In this document: in pieces, positions 38,941 through 46,248 of the stretch
Numbering within the stretch: the stretch's first letter is position 1
Layout: each line of letters opens with the position of its first letter
Assembly (NCBI GenBank): GCA_905221115.1
Contig: CAJNBX010000011.1
Span: 1-52,770, forward strand
Length of the DNA stretch: 52,770 bases
Direction: 5' to 3'
DNA from: a bacterium
GTDB taxonomy: Bacteria; Bacillota; Bacilli; Lactobacillales; Streptococcaceae
The notes under the pieces: generated by a model
What the model was told of the DNA's origin: nothing
The model's database searches: none
The model's input: only the letters and a program-made list of their open reading frames with translations
Position numbers and translations under genes: made by a program

Positions 38941-39009
38941 ACTTATTTATTCGTAAAAAATAGGAGAAGTAGTATAATGGAGAAACATAAACATGATAGT
39001 GAGGTCAAG

Positions 39010-39465
39010 ATGACAATTTGTTTTGAAGAAAAGGTGAGCACAGAAAATGCTCAGCTCGTATGCCAATGGTCCAACTCCCTTGGCAAAGCTTTTCAAGAAC
39101 AATGGATGGGACCAAAGATTCCTTTTCCCTTAACAATTCAAGTCTTGCAAGATTTGGAAGGAGTTTTTTCTATCTTTGATGAACAAGAGTTTGTAGGACT
39201 TATCCAGAAAATCAGACTAGAAGATAGAAATCTACATATCGGACGCTTTTTAATCAATCCCCATAAACAGGGGCAAGGCTTAGGTAGCCAGGCTTTAAGG
39301 AAATTTGTTAGTTTGGCCTTTGAGAATGAAGACATAGATACTATTTCTCTAAATGTCTTCGAGGCAAACAAAGCAGCTAAGCATCTTTACCAAAAAGAAG
39401 GATTTGAAATTGTTCAAACCATTGAGTCACCCGAACGTAAATATATTATGAAGAAGAGTAGATAA
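39010..39465 (+). CDS. GNAT-family N-acetyltransferase
   Basis: This 151-residue GNAT protein has an acetyl-CoA motif, GRFLINPHKQGQGLGSQALRKF, matching RxxGxG/A, at about residues 80-101. A later LNVFEANKAAKHLYQKEGFE is typical of the RimI/RimJ group. ATG 39010 follows GAGG; an in-frame ATG at 38977 overlaps a TATAAT-like -10 (38973-38978) and is therefore less likely. The substrate is unknown. Confidence 0.75.
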   Translation: MTICFEEKVSTENAQLVCQWSNSLGKAFQEQWMGPKIPFPLTIQVLQDLEGVFSIFDEQEFVGLIQKIRLEDRNLHIGRFLINPHKQGQGLGSQALRKFVSLAFENEDIDTISLNVFEANKAAKHLYQKEGFEIVQTIESPERKYIMKKSR

Positions 39466-39497
39466 AAAGTTTCCAACTATATGAATTGGAAACTTTT
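39465..39497 (+). terminator. Terminator of the GNAT gene
   Basis: AAAAGTTTCCAA (39465-39476) pairs with TTGGAAACTTTT (39486-39497), starting on the last base of the stop codon. Confidence 0.8.
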
Positions 39498-39515
39498 ACT
39501 ACTTTTAGCAACTAA

Positions 39516-39700
39516 TACTCTTCGAAAATCTCTTCAAACCGCGTCAACGTCGCCTTGCCGTATGTATGTTACTGACTTCGTCAGTTCTATCCACAACCTC
39601 AAAACAGTGTTTTGAGCTGACTTCGTCAGTTCTATCTACAACCTCAAAGCAGTGCTTTGAGCAGCCTGCGGCTAGTTTCTTCTTTGATTTTCATTGAGTA
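39516..39700 (+). repeat. BOX element (boxA-boxB-boxC)
   Basis: It begins TACTCTTCGAAAATCTCTTC and ends GATTTTCATTGAGTA. Two CTGACTTCGTCAG-type hairpin units, CAAAACAGTGTTTTG and CAAAGCAGTGCTTTG are inside. Its right end overlaps the 3' end of the LacI-family gene. Confidence 0.92.
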
Positions 39701-40644
39701 TAATTATCTTGCGCTAAAAACTCTGAAATCAAAACTTCTTGACTAATTGTTTCAGCTAAAGCTTGTTTAAAAGCTAATTTTCCTAAAGAATAGGATTTGT
39801 GGTCTATGGTTGGGAGTTTCAACAGTTGCCCAACTAATAAATGTTCCTGCCCAATCATATAGGGATATGTTTTCCCACTTTCTTCATATCCTTTTATAAG
39901 CCCCGCAGCAACTTCATCGCTTGTAGCTAAAATACCGTCAATACGAGCATCGTTTATCAATTGATAAGATAGGTTCAGGCCATCATTAAAATCATGAATA
40001 TTTCCAAATACTACATGTGGAGTCGATTGTTGACCATAAACATGGTGATAAGCTAATAGTGCTGATTGATATGTGGCAGATGATTCATTGTTTCTGGAAA
40101 ATAATAATACTAACCGTTTTAGCCCTCGTGCTTTCATGGCAGAAAAAGCATCCACAAATGAAGAGTAGCGGTCAAGGTAAGCAGAGGACAAGAGATTAGA
40201 TTCCTGCAATTTTTCACAAACGACTATTCGTCCATATTTTGCATAAGTTTCAATAATCTCAAGGCTAATTGCTCTTGAAGTGAAGATTAGAGCATCAATA
40301 GCTTCCATTTTGAGTTGCTTCAGATAGGAAAGCTCTAATTCTTGATTGTAATCTGAAGGCATCATGACAAGTTGATAGTCGCTAGCTTTAGCAGCATCTA
40401 GGAGGCCATTTATTAATTGTGTAAAATAAGGGTGGCGTGTATGTGGGATGACGACACCTATTTTTTGTGTTTTTCCTCGACTTAAATCCCGAGCCAGCTG
40501 ATTAGGCATATAATCCAATTCAGCGATAAGATCCATAACTTTTTGTCGTGTTTCATCAGAAACATAAGGATGGTGATTTATAACACGAGAAACTGTTGAT
40601 TTAGCCACACCTGCTTTTTTAGCTATATCACTAATACTTGTCAT
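39691..40644 (-). CDS. LacI-family regulator
   Basis: This 317-residue protein has a LacI helix-turn-helix at residues 3-25 (ISDIAKKAGVAKSTVSRVIN) and a sugar-binding-like sensor domain. It lies 10 nt downstream of a HAD phosphatase gene in one operon, whose promoter carries an 18-bp perfect palindrome, so it probably represses that operon. Its final three codons and TGA stop lie inside a BOX element, so its natural C-terminus may have been replaced. The effector is unknown. Confidence 0.82.
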   Translation of the reverse strand: MTSISDIAKKAGVAKSTVSRVINHHPYVSDETRQKVMDLIAELDYMPNQLARDLSRGKTQKIGVVIPHTRHPYFTQLINGLLDAAKASDYQLVMMPSDYNQELELSYLKQLKMEAIDALIFTSRAISLEIIETYAKYGRIVVCEKLQESNLLSSAYLDRYSSFVDAFSAMKARGLKRLVLLFSRNNESSATYQSALLAYHHVYGQQSTPHVVFGNIHDFNDGLNLSYQLINDARIDGILATSDEVAAGLIKGYEESGKTYPYMIGQEHLLVGQLLKLPTIDHKSYSLGKLAFKQALAETISQEVLISEFLAQDNYTQ

Positions 40645-40654
40645 TATTGGGCTC

Positions 40655-41464
40655 CTACTTTAAAAATTCATGAATCCCATATCCTAACCCATCTTCATCA
40701 TTAGATTTCGTTATTTTATAAGCTATCTCTTTGATGTCATCAAAGGCATTATCCATCACAATAGGGTAACCAACCATTTCAAGCATAGGCAAATCATTAT
40801 GTCCGTCACCAAATGCAGCCGTTTCTTCTTTAGCTAACTGCTCTTTTCGAAGGACATGAGCAATTCCCTTAGATTTTTTGGCTAAGAGATGTGTAATTTC
40901 AAGATAGGCTTTACCTGAACGTTGAATCGTAATTTGGGGTAAGTATAAACTTTGAAGATACTTCTCTAATTCTCGAATCATTTCCTCATCAAAAGAAATC
41001 ATCATAATTTTAAAAGTATTTGCTCGGCCTTCTAAAAACTGTTCTTCAGCCTCAATAAGCATTGGATCTTGACGAGTTAAACTCTGTTCGTATAGGATTC
41101 CTACATCTATTTTATCACAATACCAGTTATTCATATCGTAATAAGATAAACTAACTTTTGGAAAATGCTGGCGTATTCCTCTTAACAACTGTTTTACTGT
41201 TTTATTTTTAATAGTTTGTACATGAATAGGTTGAACTTGCTGATGCTTTCCTATTGTATAAATTAATCCTCCGTTAAAAGCTACTTGAACTCCTTTCAGT
41301 TGAAGAGCATCGATGGCATCCTTCATTTCCATTGGTGCTCTAGCAGATACTAAAGTTATAGGAATTCCTGCTTCACGGATCAAGGCTGCGTTACTATCAC
41401 TGACCTGTCCTTTACTATTTAATAATGTACCATCCATGTCACAAAAAATACGTTTGATGTTCAT
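40655..41464 (-). CDS. Cof-type HAD-superfamily phosphatase
   Basis: This 269-residue HAD IIB protein has motif I FCDMDGTLLNSKG (residues 7-19), motif II VSARAPMEM, the Lys of motif III in KKSKGIAHVL, and motif IV FGDGHNDLPML. Family members dephosphorylate sugar phosphates or cofactors such as PLP and FMN. ATG at 41464 (MNIKRIF) is chosen; the longer frame to 41671 runs through the promoter. It is the first gene of an operon with a LacI regulator, suggesting a sugar-phosphate role. Confidence 0.82.
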   Translation of the reverse strand: MNIKRIFCDMDGTLLNSKGQVSDSNAALIREAGIPITLVSARAPMEMKDAIDALQLKGVQVAFNGGLIYTIGKHQQVQPIHVQTIKNKTVKQLLRGIRQHFPKVSLSYYDMNNWYCDKIDVGILYEQSLTRQDPMLIEAEEQFLEGRANTFKIMMISFDEEMIRELEKYLQSLYLPQITIQRSGKAYLEITHLLAKKSKGIAHVLRKEQLAKEETAAFGDGHNDLPMLEMVGYPIVMDNAFDDIKEIAYKITKSNDEDGLGYGIHEFLK

Positions 41465-41492
41465 AATATTTACCTCTCTTTCTTTTGAAAAC

Positions 41493-41523
41493 AGTATAAA
41501 CCATGGAACGCGTTCCATGTCAA
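41493..41523 (-). promoter_or_regulatory. Promoter and operator of the HAD-lacI operon
   Basis: On the minus strand TTGACA (41523-41518) and TATACT (41498-41493) flank CATGGAACGCGTTCCATG (41502-41519), a perfect 18-bp palindrome with the central CG typical of LacI-family operators. The 19-nt spacing is long, so the exact -10 is uncertain. Confidence 0.75.
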
Positions 41524-41560
41524 GCTTAATTTCAAAGTTTTTTGAGAAAATAAATCCTAG

Positions 41561-41722
41561 ATGACCAACTTGCTCTGTAGGTTGCTTGCTCATGTAATGG
41601 GCCACAAAAATATAAAACAGGTAACAGAAACATATGGTCATCTTTTGAAAGAGAAGAAAGAAAAAGAACATCAGATTATTCGAAACCTTTTAAGTGAGTA
41701 TCCATTGGTTGACCAAAAGTAG
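41561..41722 (+). pseudogene. C-terminal relic of a tyrosine-recombinase integrase
   Basis: The 53-codon frame includes HVMGHKNIKQVTETYGHLLKEK. This is the integrase C-terminus with the GH dipeptide of the HxLGH motif and the nucleophilic Tyr in TYGHLLK. The catalytic core upstream is absent. It lies 51 nt from the 3' end of a tRNA-Lys gene, a classic attachment site, and the reading direction runs toward the tRNA. It marks a past prophage or island; the HAD-lacI pair may be its remaining cargo. Confidence 0.75.
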
Positions 41723-41735
41723 AACAGAAAATAAA

Positions 41736-41759
41736 AAAAGCCTTGATTTTAAGGCTTTT
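41736..41759. terminator. Terminator of the 6S RNA/tRNA-Lys unit
   Basis: AAAAGCCTT-GATTTT-AAGGCTTTT with A and T tracts on both sides works on both strands; on the minus strand it follows tRNA-Lys. Confidence 0.75.
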
Positions 41760-41773
41760 CCTGTTGTATTAGA

Positions 41774-41846
41774 TGCCCCCTACAGGGATCGAACCTGTGA
41801 CCCACGGATTAAGAGTCCGCTGCTCTGCCAGCTGAGCTAAGGAGGC
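41774..41846 (-). tRNA. tRNA-Lys (CTT anticodon)
   Basis: Read on the minus strand, the 73 nt fold as a tRNA. The acceptor is GCCTCCT/AGGGGGC, the D-arm carries AGCTCAGCTGG, and the anticodon loop CTCTTAA has CTT. The T-arm is CAGGTTCGATCCCTG, and the discriminator is A. CCA is not encoded. It reads AAG (Lys). It begins 4 nt after the U tract of the upstream RNA gene, so the two are probably co-transcribed. Confidence 0.95.
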
Positions 41847-41850
41847 GAAG

Positions 41851-42046
41851 AAAAAAGCTGTATTGGTGCCGAAACTTCACGGTTTGTATTGAACCCGCGC
41901 AATTAAGCAGGTGGGCAACTCGCTCTAACTGAAGCTGTTTCCGTGTGAGACGGCCTACATGCTGTTAGAAGACTTTTGTTTCCCTAATAATACAAAAAAT
42001 AGTCGGTCAACACTTAAGTGTGAAGTCGTACACCACAGCGTTTCTA
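41851..42046 (-). ncRNA. ssrS: Probable 6S RNA
   Basis: A minus-strand transcript of about 196 nt is predicted from a strong promoter to a U tract. Its ends form a long closing stem: GCTGT, GGTG and CGACTTCAC at the 5' side (from 42039) pair in order with GTGAAGTTTCG, CACC and ACAGC at the 3' side (to 41857). A large open central region and a distal stem (GCATGTAGG with CCACCTGC) follow. This long rod with an internal bubble, the length, and the position beside tRNA-Lys and rarA fit 6S RNA, which binds the housekeeping RNA polymerase. Identity is by structure and context, not by alignment. Confidence 0.7.
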
Positions 42047-42053
42047 TGTTTAT

Positions 42054-42081
42054 ATGATACCACTTTTTCAAAAAAAATCAA
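42054..42081 (-). promoter_or_regulatory. Promoter of the 6S RNA/tRNA-Lys unit
   Basis: On the minus strand TTGATT (42081-42076), a 16-nt spacer and TATCAT (42059-42054) place the start at about 42047. Confidence 0.65.
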
Positions 42082-42110
42082 GAGGAAAGTGCAATTTTTT
42101 GAAAAGGATT

Positions 42111-43382
42111 TCAGATTTTTCGCAAACGGTCGATGGCTTCCTTTCTTTGAGCCAAAGCCCGTTCATACTTACCAGTGTCTTCTGCTTGGAAATAGTGATG
42201 ATTGCGAATTTTTTCTGGCAGATAGTCTTGTTTAACCCAATTTCCTGGATAGTTATGTGGATAGAGATAGTCTTGGGCATTCCCTAGTTCCTTGCTTCCA
42301 CTGTAGTGACCATCACGCAGGTGTCGCGGAATAGGCAAGTGACCTGATGTTCTGAGATCAGCAAGTGCCTTATCCATAGCTACATAGGCTGAGTTGGATT
42401 TTGGAGAAAGTGCCAAATCAATCACGACATTGGCAATGAGAATGCGGGCTTCTGGAAAACCAATTTTTTGAGCGGCATCCAGAGCAGTCACGGTGTGAAT
42501 CTGGGCTTCAGGATTGGCCAAGCCGATATCTTCATAGGCGATAACGGTCAAGCGACGCGCGAGACTAGGCAAATCACCTGCCTCAATCAAGCGGGCAGCA
42601 TAGTGAAGACTGGCATCCACATCCGAGCCACGGATGGATTTTTGCAGTGCTGAGAGGACGTCGTAGTGACCATCCCCATCCTTATCCATGGTAATGTAGC
42701 TCCGCTGCAGGCTATTTTCCATGATGTCTAGAGTGATATGGCGGATGCCCTTGTCATTTTCGGGAGTAGAGAGAACAGCCAAATCCAGCGAGTTAAAGGC
42801 AGAACGTAGATCTCCATTTGTAGAGGTCGCTATGAAATCCAGAGCATCCTCATCTAGTTCCACTGGAAAATCAAAACCACGCTCAGGGTTGCTTAAAGCT
42901 ATCTGAAGAGCCTCTTTGACGTCTTGGTTAGACAGAGGTTCCAATTCGAAAATCTGAACACGGCTACGAATGGCTGGAGTGACAGAAAAGAAGGGATTTT
43001 CAGTCGTAGCCCCAATCATGATGACCAGACCGCTTTCCAAGAGGGGAAGGAGAAAGTCTTGCTTGGTCTTGTCAAGACGATGAATCTCATCTAGTAATAG
43101 GACGAGACCACCAGAAAATTTAGCCTCTTCGGCAATTTCTTGTAGTCGTTTTTTACTATCAACAGTGGCATTAAAGGTACGAAAGGCATACTTAGTAGTT
43201 CCAGCGATGGCAGAGGCAATACTGGTCTTGCCGATTCCTGGAGGTCCGTAGAGAATCATGGAGGACAGGCGATTGGCTTCCACCATGCGACGAATGATTT
43301 TTCCAGTTCCGACCAGATGCTCCTGACCGATGACTTGGTCTATGGTTTTAGGGCGCATGCGAAGCGCGAGATTGTCTGGCAT
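42111..43382 (-). CDS. rarA: Replication-associated recombination ATPase RarA (MgsA)
   Basis: This 423-residue AAA+ ATPase begins MPDNLALRMRPKTIDQVIGQEHL. Walker A is GPPGIGKTS (about residues 45-53), Walker B LLLDEIHR (about 95-102), and sensor 1 lies in GATTENP. The C-terminal tetramerisation part ends LPEKIRNHHYFQAEDTGKYERALAQRKE. The family acts at stalled replication forks with SSB and RecA. The full length is present. It lies upstream of the 6S RNA on the same strand. Confidence 0.93.
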   Translation of the reverse strand: MPDNLALRMRPKTIDQVIGQEHLVGTGKIIRRMVEANRLSSMILYGPPGIGKTSIASAIAGTTKYAFRTFNATVDSKKRLQEIAEEAKFSGGLVLLLDEIHRLDKTKQDFLLPLLESGLVIMIGATTENPFFSVTPAIRSRVQIFELEPLSNQDVKEALQIALSNPERGFDFPVELDEDALDFIATSTNGDLRSAFNSLDLAVLSTPENDKGIRHITLDIMENSLQRSYITMDKDGDGHYDVLSALQKSIRGSDVDASLHYAARLIEAGDLPSLARRLTVIAYEDIGLANPEAQIHTVTALDAAQKIGFPEARILIANVVIDLALSPKSNSAYVAMDKALADLRTSGHLPIPRHLRDGHYSGSKELGNAQDYLYPHNYPGNWVKQDYLPEKIRNHHYFQAEDTGKYERALAQRKEAIDRLRKI

Positions 43383-43496
43383 AGCAGTCCTTTCTAACGT
43401 GGATTTTCTGATACATATGTGGTAAGATGGTAGTATCTATTTTAGCATATTTCCGAGCAATCGGGGCGATTAAGAGTCGCATAGAAAGAGGACAAG

Positions 43497-43967
43497 ATGG
43501 CAACATACGGATTTTTAGATGTTTTAGAGGAAGAGTTGGAGAAGAATTTTCCTTTTGACTTTGAGATTAGTTGGGATAAGCGCAATCACGCGGTAGAAGT
43601 GAGTTTTCTATTGGAAGCGCAAAATGCTGCAGGTGTGGAGATGGTGGATGAAGATGGAGAAGTTTCGTCAGATGATATCCTCTTTGAGGAGGCAGTCCTT
43701 TTTTACAATCCTACCAAGTCAACAGTCAATGAGGAAGACTATTTGACTGTCATTCCTTACCTGCCTAAAAAGGGATTTTCTCGTGAATTTTTAGCTTATT
43801 TTGCGCTATTCCTTAAAGATACTGCCGAGGTTGGGCTAGATGCCCTCATGGACTTTTTGGAAGACCCAGAAGCAGAAGAATTCGTCATGGAATGGAACCA
43901 AGAAGTCTTTGAAGAAGGAAAAGTTGGCTTGGAAGAGGGAGAATTTTATCCTTATCCGAGATATTAG
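43497..43967 (+). CDS. DUF3013-family protein
   Basis: This 156-residue, strongly acidic cytoplasmic protein matches DUF3013 of streptococci. Conserved blocks are GFLDVLEEELEKNFPFDFEISWDKRNHAVEVSF and DYLTVIPYLPKKGFSREFLAYFALFLKDTAEVGLDALMDFLEDP. There are no membrane segments, no catalytic motif and no known role. It starts a plus-strand run with a NUDIX gene 9 nt downstream. The ATG at 43497 follows AAAGAGGA. Confidence 0.75.
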   Translation: MATYGFLDVLEEELEKNFPFDFEISWDKRNHAVEVSFLLEAQNAAGVEMVDEDGEVSSDDILFEEAVLFYNPTKSTVNEEDYLTVIPYLPKKGFSREFLAYFALFLKDTAEVGLDALMDFLEDPEAEEFVMEWNQEVFEEGKVGLEEGEFYPYPRY

Positions 43968-43976
43968 GAGTTTGAC

Positions 43977-44405
43977 ATGGAACTAGAAATTTCTGATTTC
44001 ACAGGCTGCAAGATTGCTTTGTTTTGTGGGGATGAACTCTTGACTATTTTACGCGATGATAAGGCAAGCATTCCTTGGCCCAATATGTGGGAACTGCCCG
44101 GTGGTGGCCGTGAAGGTAATGAAAGTCCTTTTGAGTGCGCGGTGCGTGAAGTTTATGAAGAACTGGGAATTCATCTGACTGAGGATTGTCTGCTTTGGGC
44201 GAAGGTTTATCCAAGTATGCTCTATGAAGGTCGGCACTCTGTCTTCATGGTTGGTCAGCTAAGTCAAGAACAGTTTGATAATATCACCTTTGGTGATGAA
44301 GGACAGGGTTATCAGCTGATGAATGTTGAGGAATTTCTTAGTTCCAGTCAAGTTGTACCTCAGTTGCAGGAGAGATTAAAAGATTATTTAAAAGTAAGTG
44401 ATTAG
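43977..44405 (+). CDS. NUDIX hydrolase
   Basis: This 142-residue protein has a NUDIX box at about residues 42-64 (GGGREGNESPFECAVREVYEELGI), matching GX5EX7REUXEEXGU. It hydrolyses a nucleoside diphosphate linked to some group; the substrate is not evident. It lies 9 nt after the DUF3013 gene with AGGAG at the junction, so the two are co-transcribed. Confidence 0.85.
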   Translation: MELEISDFTGCKIALFCGDELLTILRDDKASIPWPNMWELPGGGREGNESPFECAVREVYEELGIHLTEDCLLWAKVYPSMLYEGRHSVFMVGQLSQEQFDNITFGDEGQGYQLMNVEEFLSSSQVVPQLQERLKDYLKVSD

Positions 44406-44412
44406 AAAGGAT

Positions 44413-44439
44413 GGTTCAGTTAAATTTCTAAACTGAACC
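44413..44439. repeat. 9-bp inverted repeat in the prmA leader, possible IS remnant
   Basis: GGTTCAGTT (44413-44421) and AACTGAACC (44431-44439) form a hairpin shortly after the NUDIX stop. There is no T run, so it is not a standard terminator. The following bases (44440-44540), including TGTGCCAAAAAGATAAACTT, look like the end of a decayed insertion sequence, but I cannot name it. Confidence 0.4.
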
Positions 44440-44542
44440 CGCCCTAAACACTGTGCCAAAAAGATAAACTTCTCTTAGACACAAGCGTCTTCAGAGAATT
44501 TCCTATTTTGGTTTTGTGTTTTACGGGCTTGGTATCTTAATG

Positions 44543-45493
44543 ATGGAAACATGGCAAGAGTTAAAAGTTACAGTTAAGCGTGAGGGGGAGGAGTTAGTTT
44601 CCAATCTCTTGATTGAGCTGGGAGCGCAAGGTGTTGCGATTGAAGATAGCATGGACTATGTGGGAAATGTGGATCGCTTCGGCGAGATTTTCCCAGAGGT
44701 CGAGCAGCAAGAAGAAATCGTAGTGACAGCCTATTACCCTGATACGGTGGATGTAGCAGTGGTTGAGGCGGACTTGCAAGCTCGCCTAGCAGAATTGACA
44801 GATTTTATGGATTTGGGAGAGGTAAAAATGGGGACGACTTCCTTGGCTGAGGAAGACTGGGCAGACAACTGGAAGAAATACTATGAACCAGCTCGTATCA
44901 CTCATGATTTGACCATCGTGCCGTCTTGGACAGACTATGAGGCGACTGCGGGAGAAAAGATTATCAAGCTGGATCCAGGAATGGCTTTTGGGACTGGGAC
45001 GCATCCAACGACCAAAATGAGCCTTTTTGCCTTGGAACAGATTCTTCGTGGTGGTGAAACAGTGCTAGATGTGGGGACTGGATCAGGCGTCCTCTCCATT
45101 GCTAGCTCGCTACTTGGTGCTAAGGAAATTTTCGCCTACGACCTGGATGATGTAGCAGTTCGTGTTGCTCAGGAAAATATTGAGCTAAACCCTGGTATGG
45201 AAAACATCCATGTAGCAGCAGGAGACTTGCTTAAGGGAGTTGAGATTGAGGCAGATGTAATTGTAGCTAATATCTTGGCGGATATCCTCGTTCATCTGAC
45301 GGATGATGCTTATCGCTTGGTCAAGGATGAAGGCTACCTCATCATGAGTGGCATTATCAAGGACAAGTGGGACATGGTGCGTGAGTCGGCTGAGTCAGCT
45401 GGATTTTTCCTTGAAACCCACATGATTCAAGGGGAATGGAATGCCTGTGTCTTTAAGAAAACCAAGGATATCTCTGGTGTGATTGGAGGCTAG
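44543..45493 (+). CDS. prmA: Ribosomal protein L11 methyltransferase
   Basis: This 316-residue enzyme trimethylates L11. The N-terminal substrate-recognition part begins [19 protein letters not shown]. The SAM-binding domain has [28 protein letters not shown] (motif I) and the NILADIL active-site strand. The ATG at 44543 gives the usual PrmA length; the ribosome site there is weak, and an ATG three bases earlier is equally possible. It lies 1 nt before rsmE. Confidence 0.92.
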   Translation: METWQELKVTVKREGEELVSNLLIELGAQGVAIEDSMDYVGNVDRFGEIFPEVEQQEEIVVTAYYPDTVDVAVVEADLQARLAELTDFMDLGEVKMGTTSLAEEDWADNWKKYYEPARITHDLTIVPSWTDYEATAGEKIIKLDPGMAFGTGTHPTTKMSLFALEQILRGGETVLDVGTGSGVLSIASSLLGAKEIFAYDLDDVAVRVAQENIELNPGMENIHVAAGDLLKGVEIEADVIVANILADILVHLTDDAYRLVKDEGYLIMSGIIKDKWDMVRESAESAGFFLETHMIQGEWNACVFKKTKDISGVIGG

Positions 45494-45494
45494 C

Positions 45495-46238
45495 ATGCAG
45501 CAGTATTTTGTCAAGGGGAGTGCAATCTCTCCTGTCACCATCGAGGACAAGGAAACCAGCAAGCATATGTTTCAGGTTATGCGCTTGAAAGAAGATGATG
45601 AGGTTACTTTGGTCTTTGATGATGGAATTAAGCGCTTGGCGCGTGTACTGGATGTGGAAGCCCGTCAGTTTGAATTGGTAAAAGAACTAGATGACAATGT
45701 GGAATTGCCCGTTCAAGTGACCATTGCCTCAGGATTTCCCAAGGGGGATAAGCTGGAGTTTATCACTCAAAAAGTAACCGAGCTGGGTGCCAGCCAAATC
45801 TGGGCCTTTCCTGCCGATTGGTCCGTTGCTAAGTGGGATGGCAAGAAATTGGGTAAAAAGGTTGAAAAACTAGAAAAAATTGCCCTTGGAGCGGCTGAGC
45901 AAAGCAAGCGTAATGTTGTTCCAAGTATCAAGCTTTTTGAGAAAAAAGCAGATTTTCTAGCCCAACTGGACCAGTTTGACTGCATCGTAGTGGCTTATGA
46001 AGAGTCGGCCAAAGAAGGAGAAAGCGCTGCGCTCTTACAAGCAGTTACTGGACTCGAGAAAGGAGACAAATTGCTCTTTATATTTGGTCCAGAAGGAGGT
46101 CTCTCACCTGCAGAAATCGAGAGTTTTGAAGCTAAAGGAGCAGTATTGGCGGGACTTGGTCCTCGCATCTTGCGAGCAGAAACAGCACCACTTTACGCTT
46201 TATCAGCCCTTAGTGTTTTATTAGAATTAGAGAAATAA
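45495..46238 (+). CDS. rsmE: 16S rRNA m3U1498 methyltransferase
   Basis: This 247-residue SPOUT-family enzyme has an N-terminal PUA-like domain and the knot motif LLFIFGPEGGLSPAEIESFEAKGAVLAGLGPRILRAETAPLYALS near the C-terminus. It methylates U1498 of 16S rRNA. ATG 45495 follows GGAGG, which lies inside the end of prmA, so the two are translationally coupled; prmA-rsmE is a common pair. Confidence 0.93.
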   Translation: MQQYFVKGSAISPVTIEDKETSKHMFQVMRLKEDDEVTLVFDDGIKRLARVLDVEARQFELVKELDDNVELPVQVTIASGFPKGDKLEFITQKVTELGASQIWAFPADWSVAKWDGKKLGKKVEKLEKIALGAAEQSKRNVVPSIKLFEKKADFLAQLDQFDCIVVAYEESAKEGESAALLQAVTGLEKGDKLLFIFGPEGGLSPAEIESFEAKGAVLAGLGPRILRAETAPLYALSALSVLLELEK

Positions 46239-46248
46239 GAGGAAGAAA

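Noticed and set aside
39516..39700. CRISPR-like repeats in the repetitive stretch
   Set aside because: The repeated units are boxB/boxC modules of a BOX element, without spacers, and the same arrangement occurs at 24435 and 49973.
41465..41671. 69-residue N-terminal extension of the HAD phosphatase
   Set aside because: It would run through the promoter/operator palindrome and antisense to the integrase relic; MNIKRIF at 41464 is the normal family start.
42020..42287. Two overlapping 71-77-codon plus-strand frames near the 6S promoter
   Set aside because: They run antisense across the 6S promoter and the 3' end of rarA and have no domain or ribosome site.
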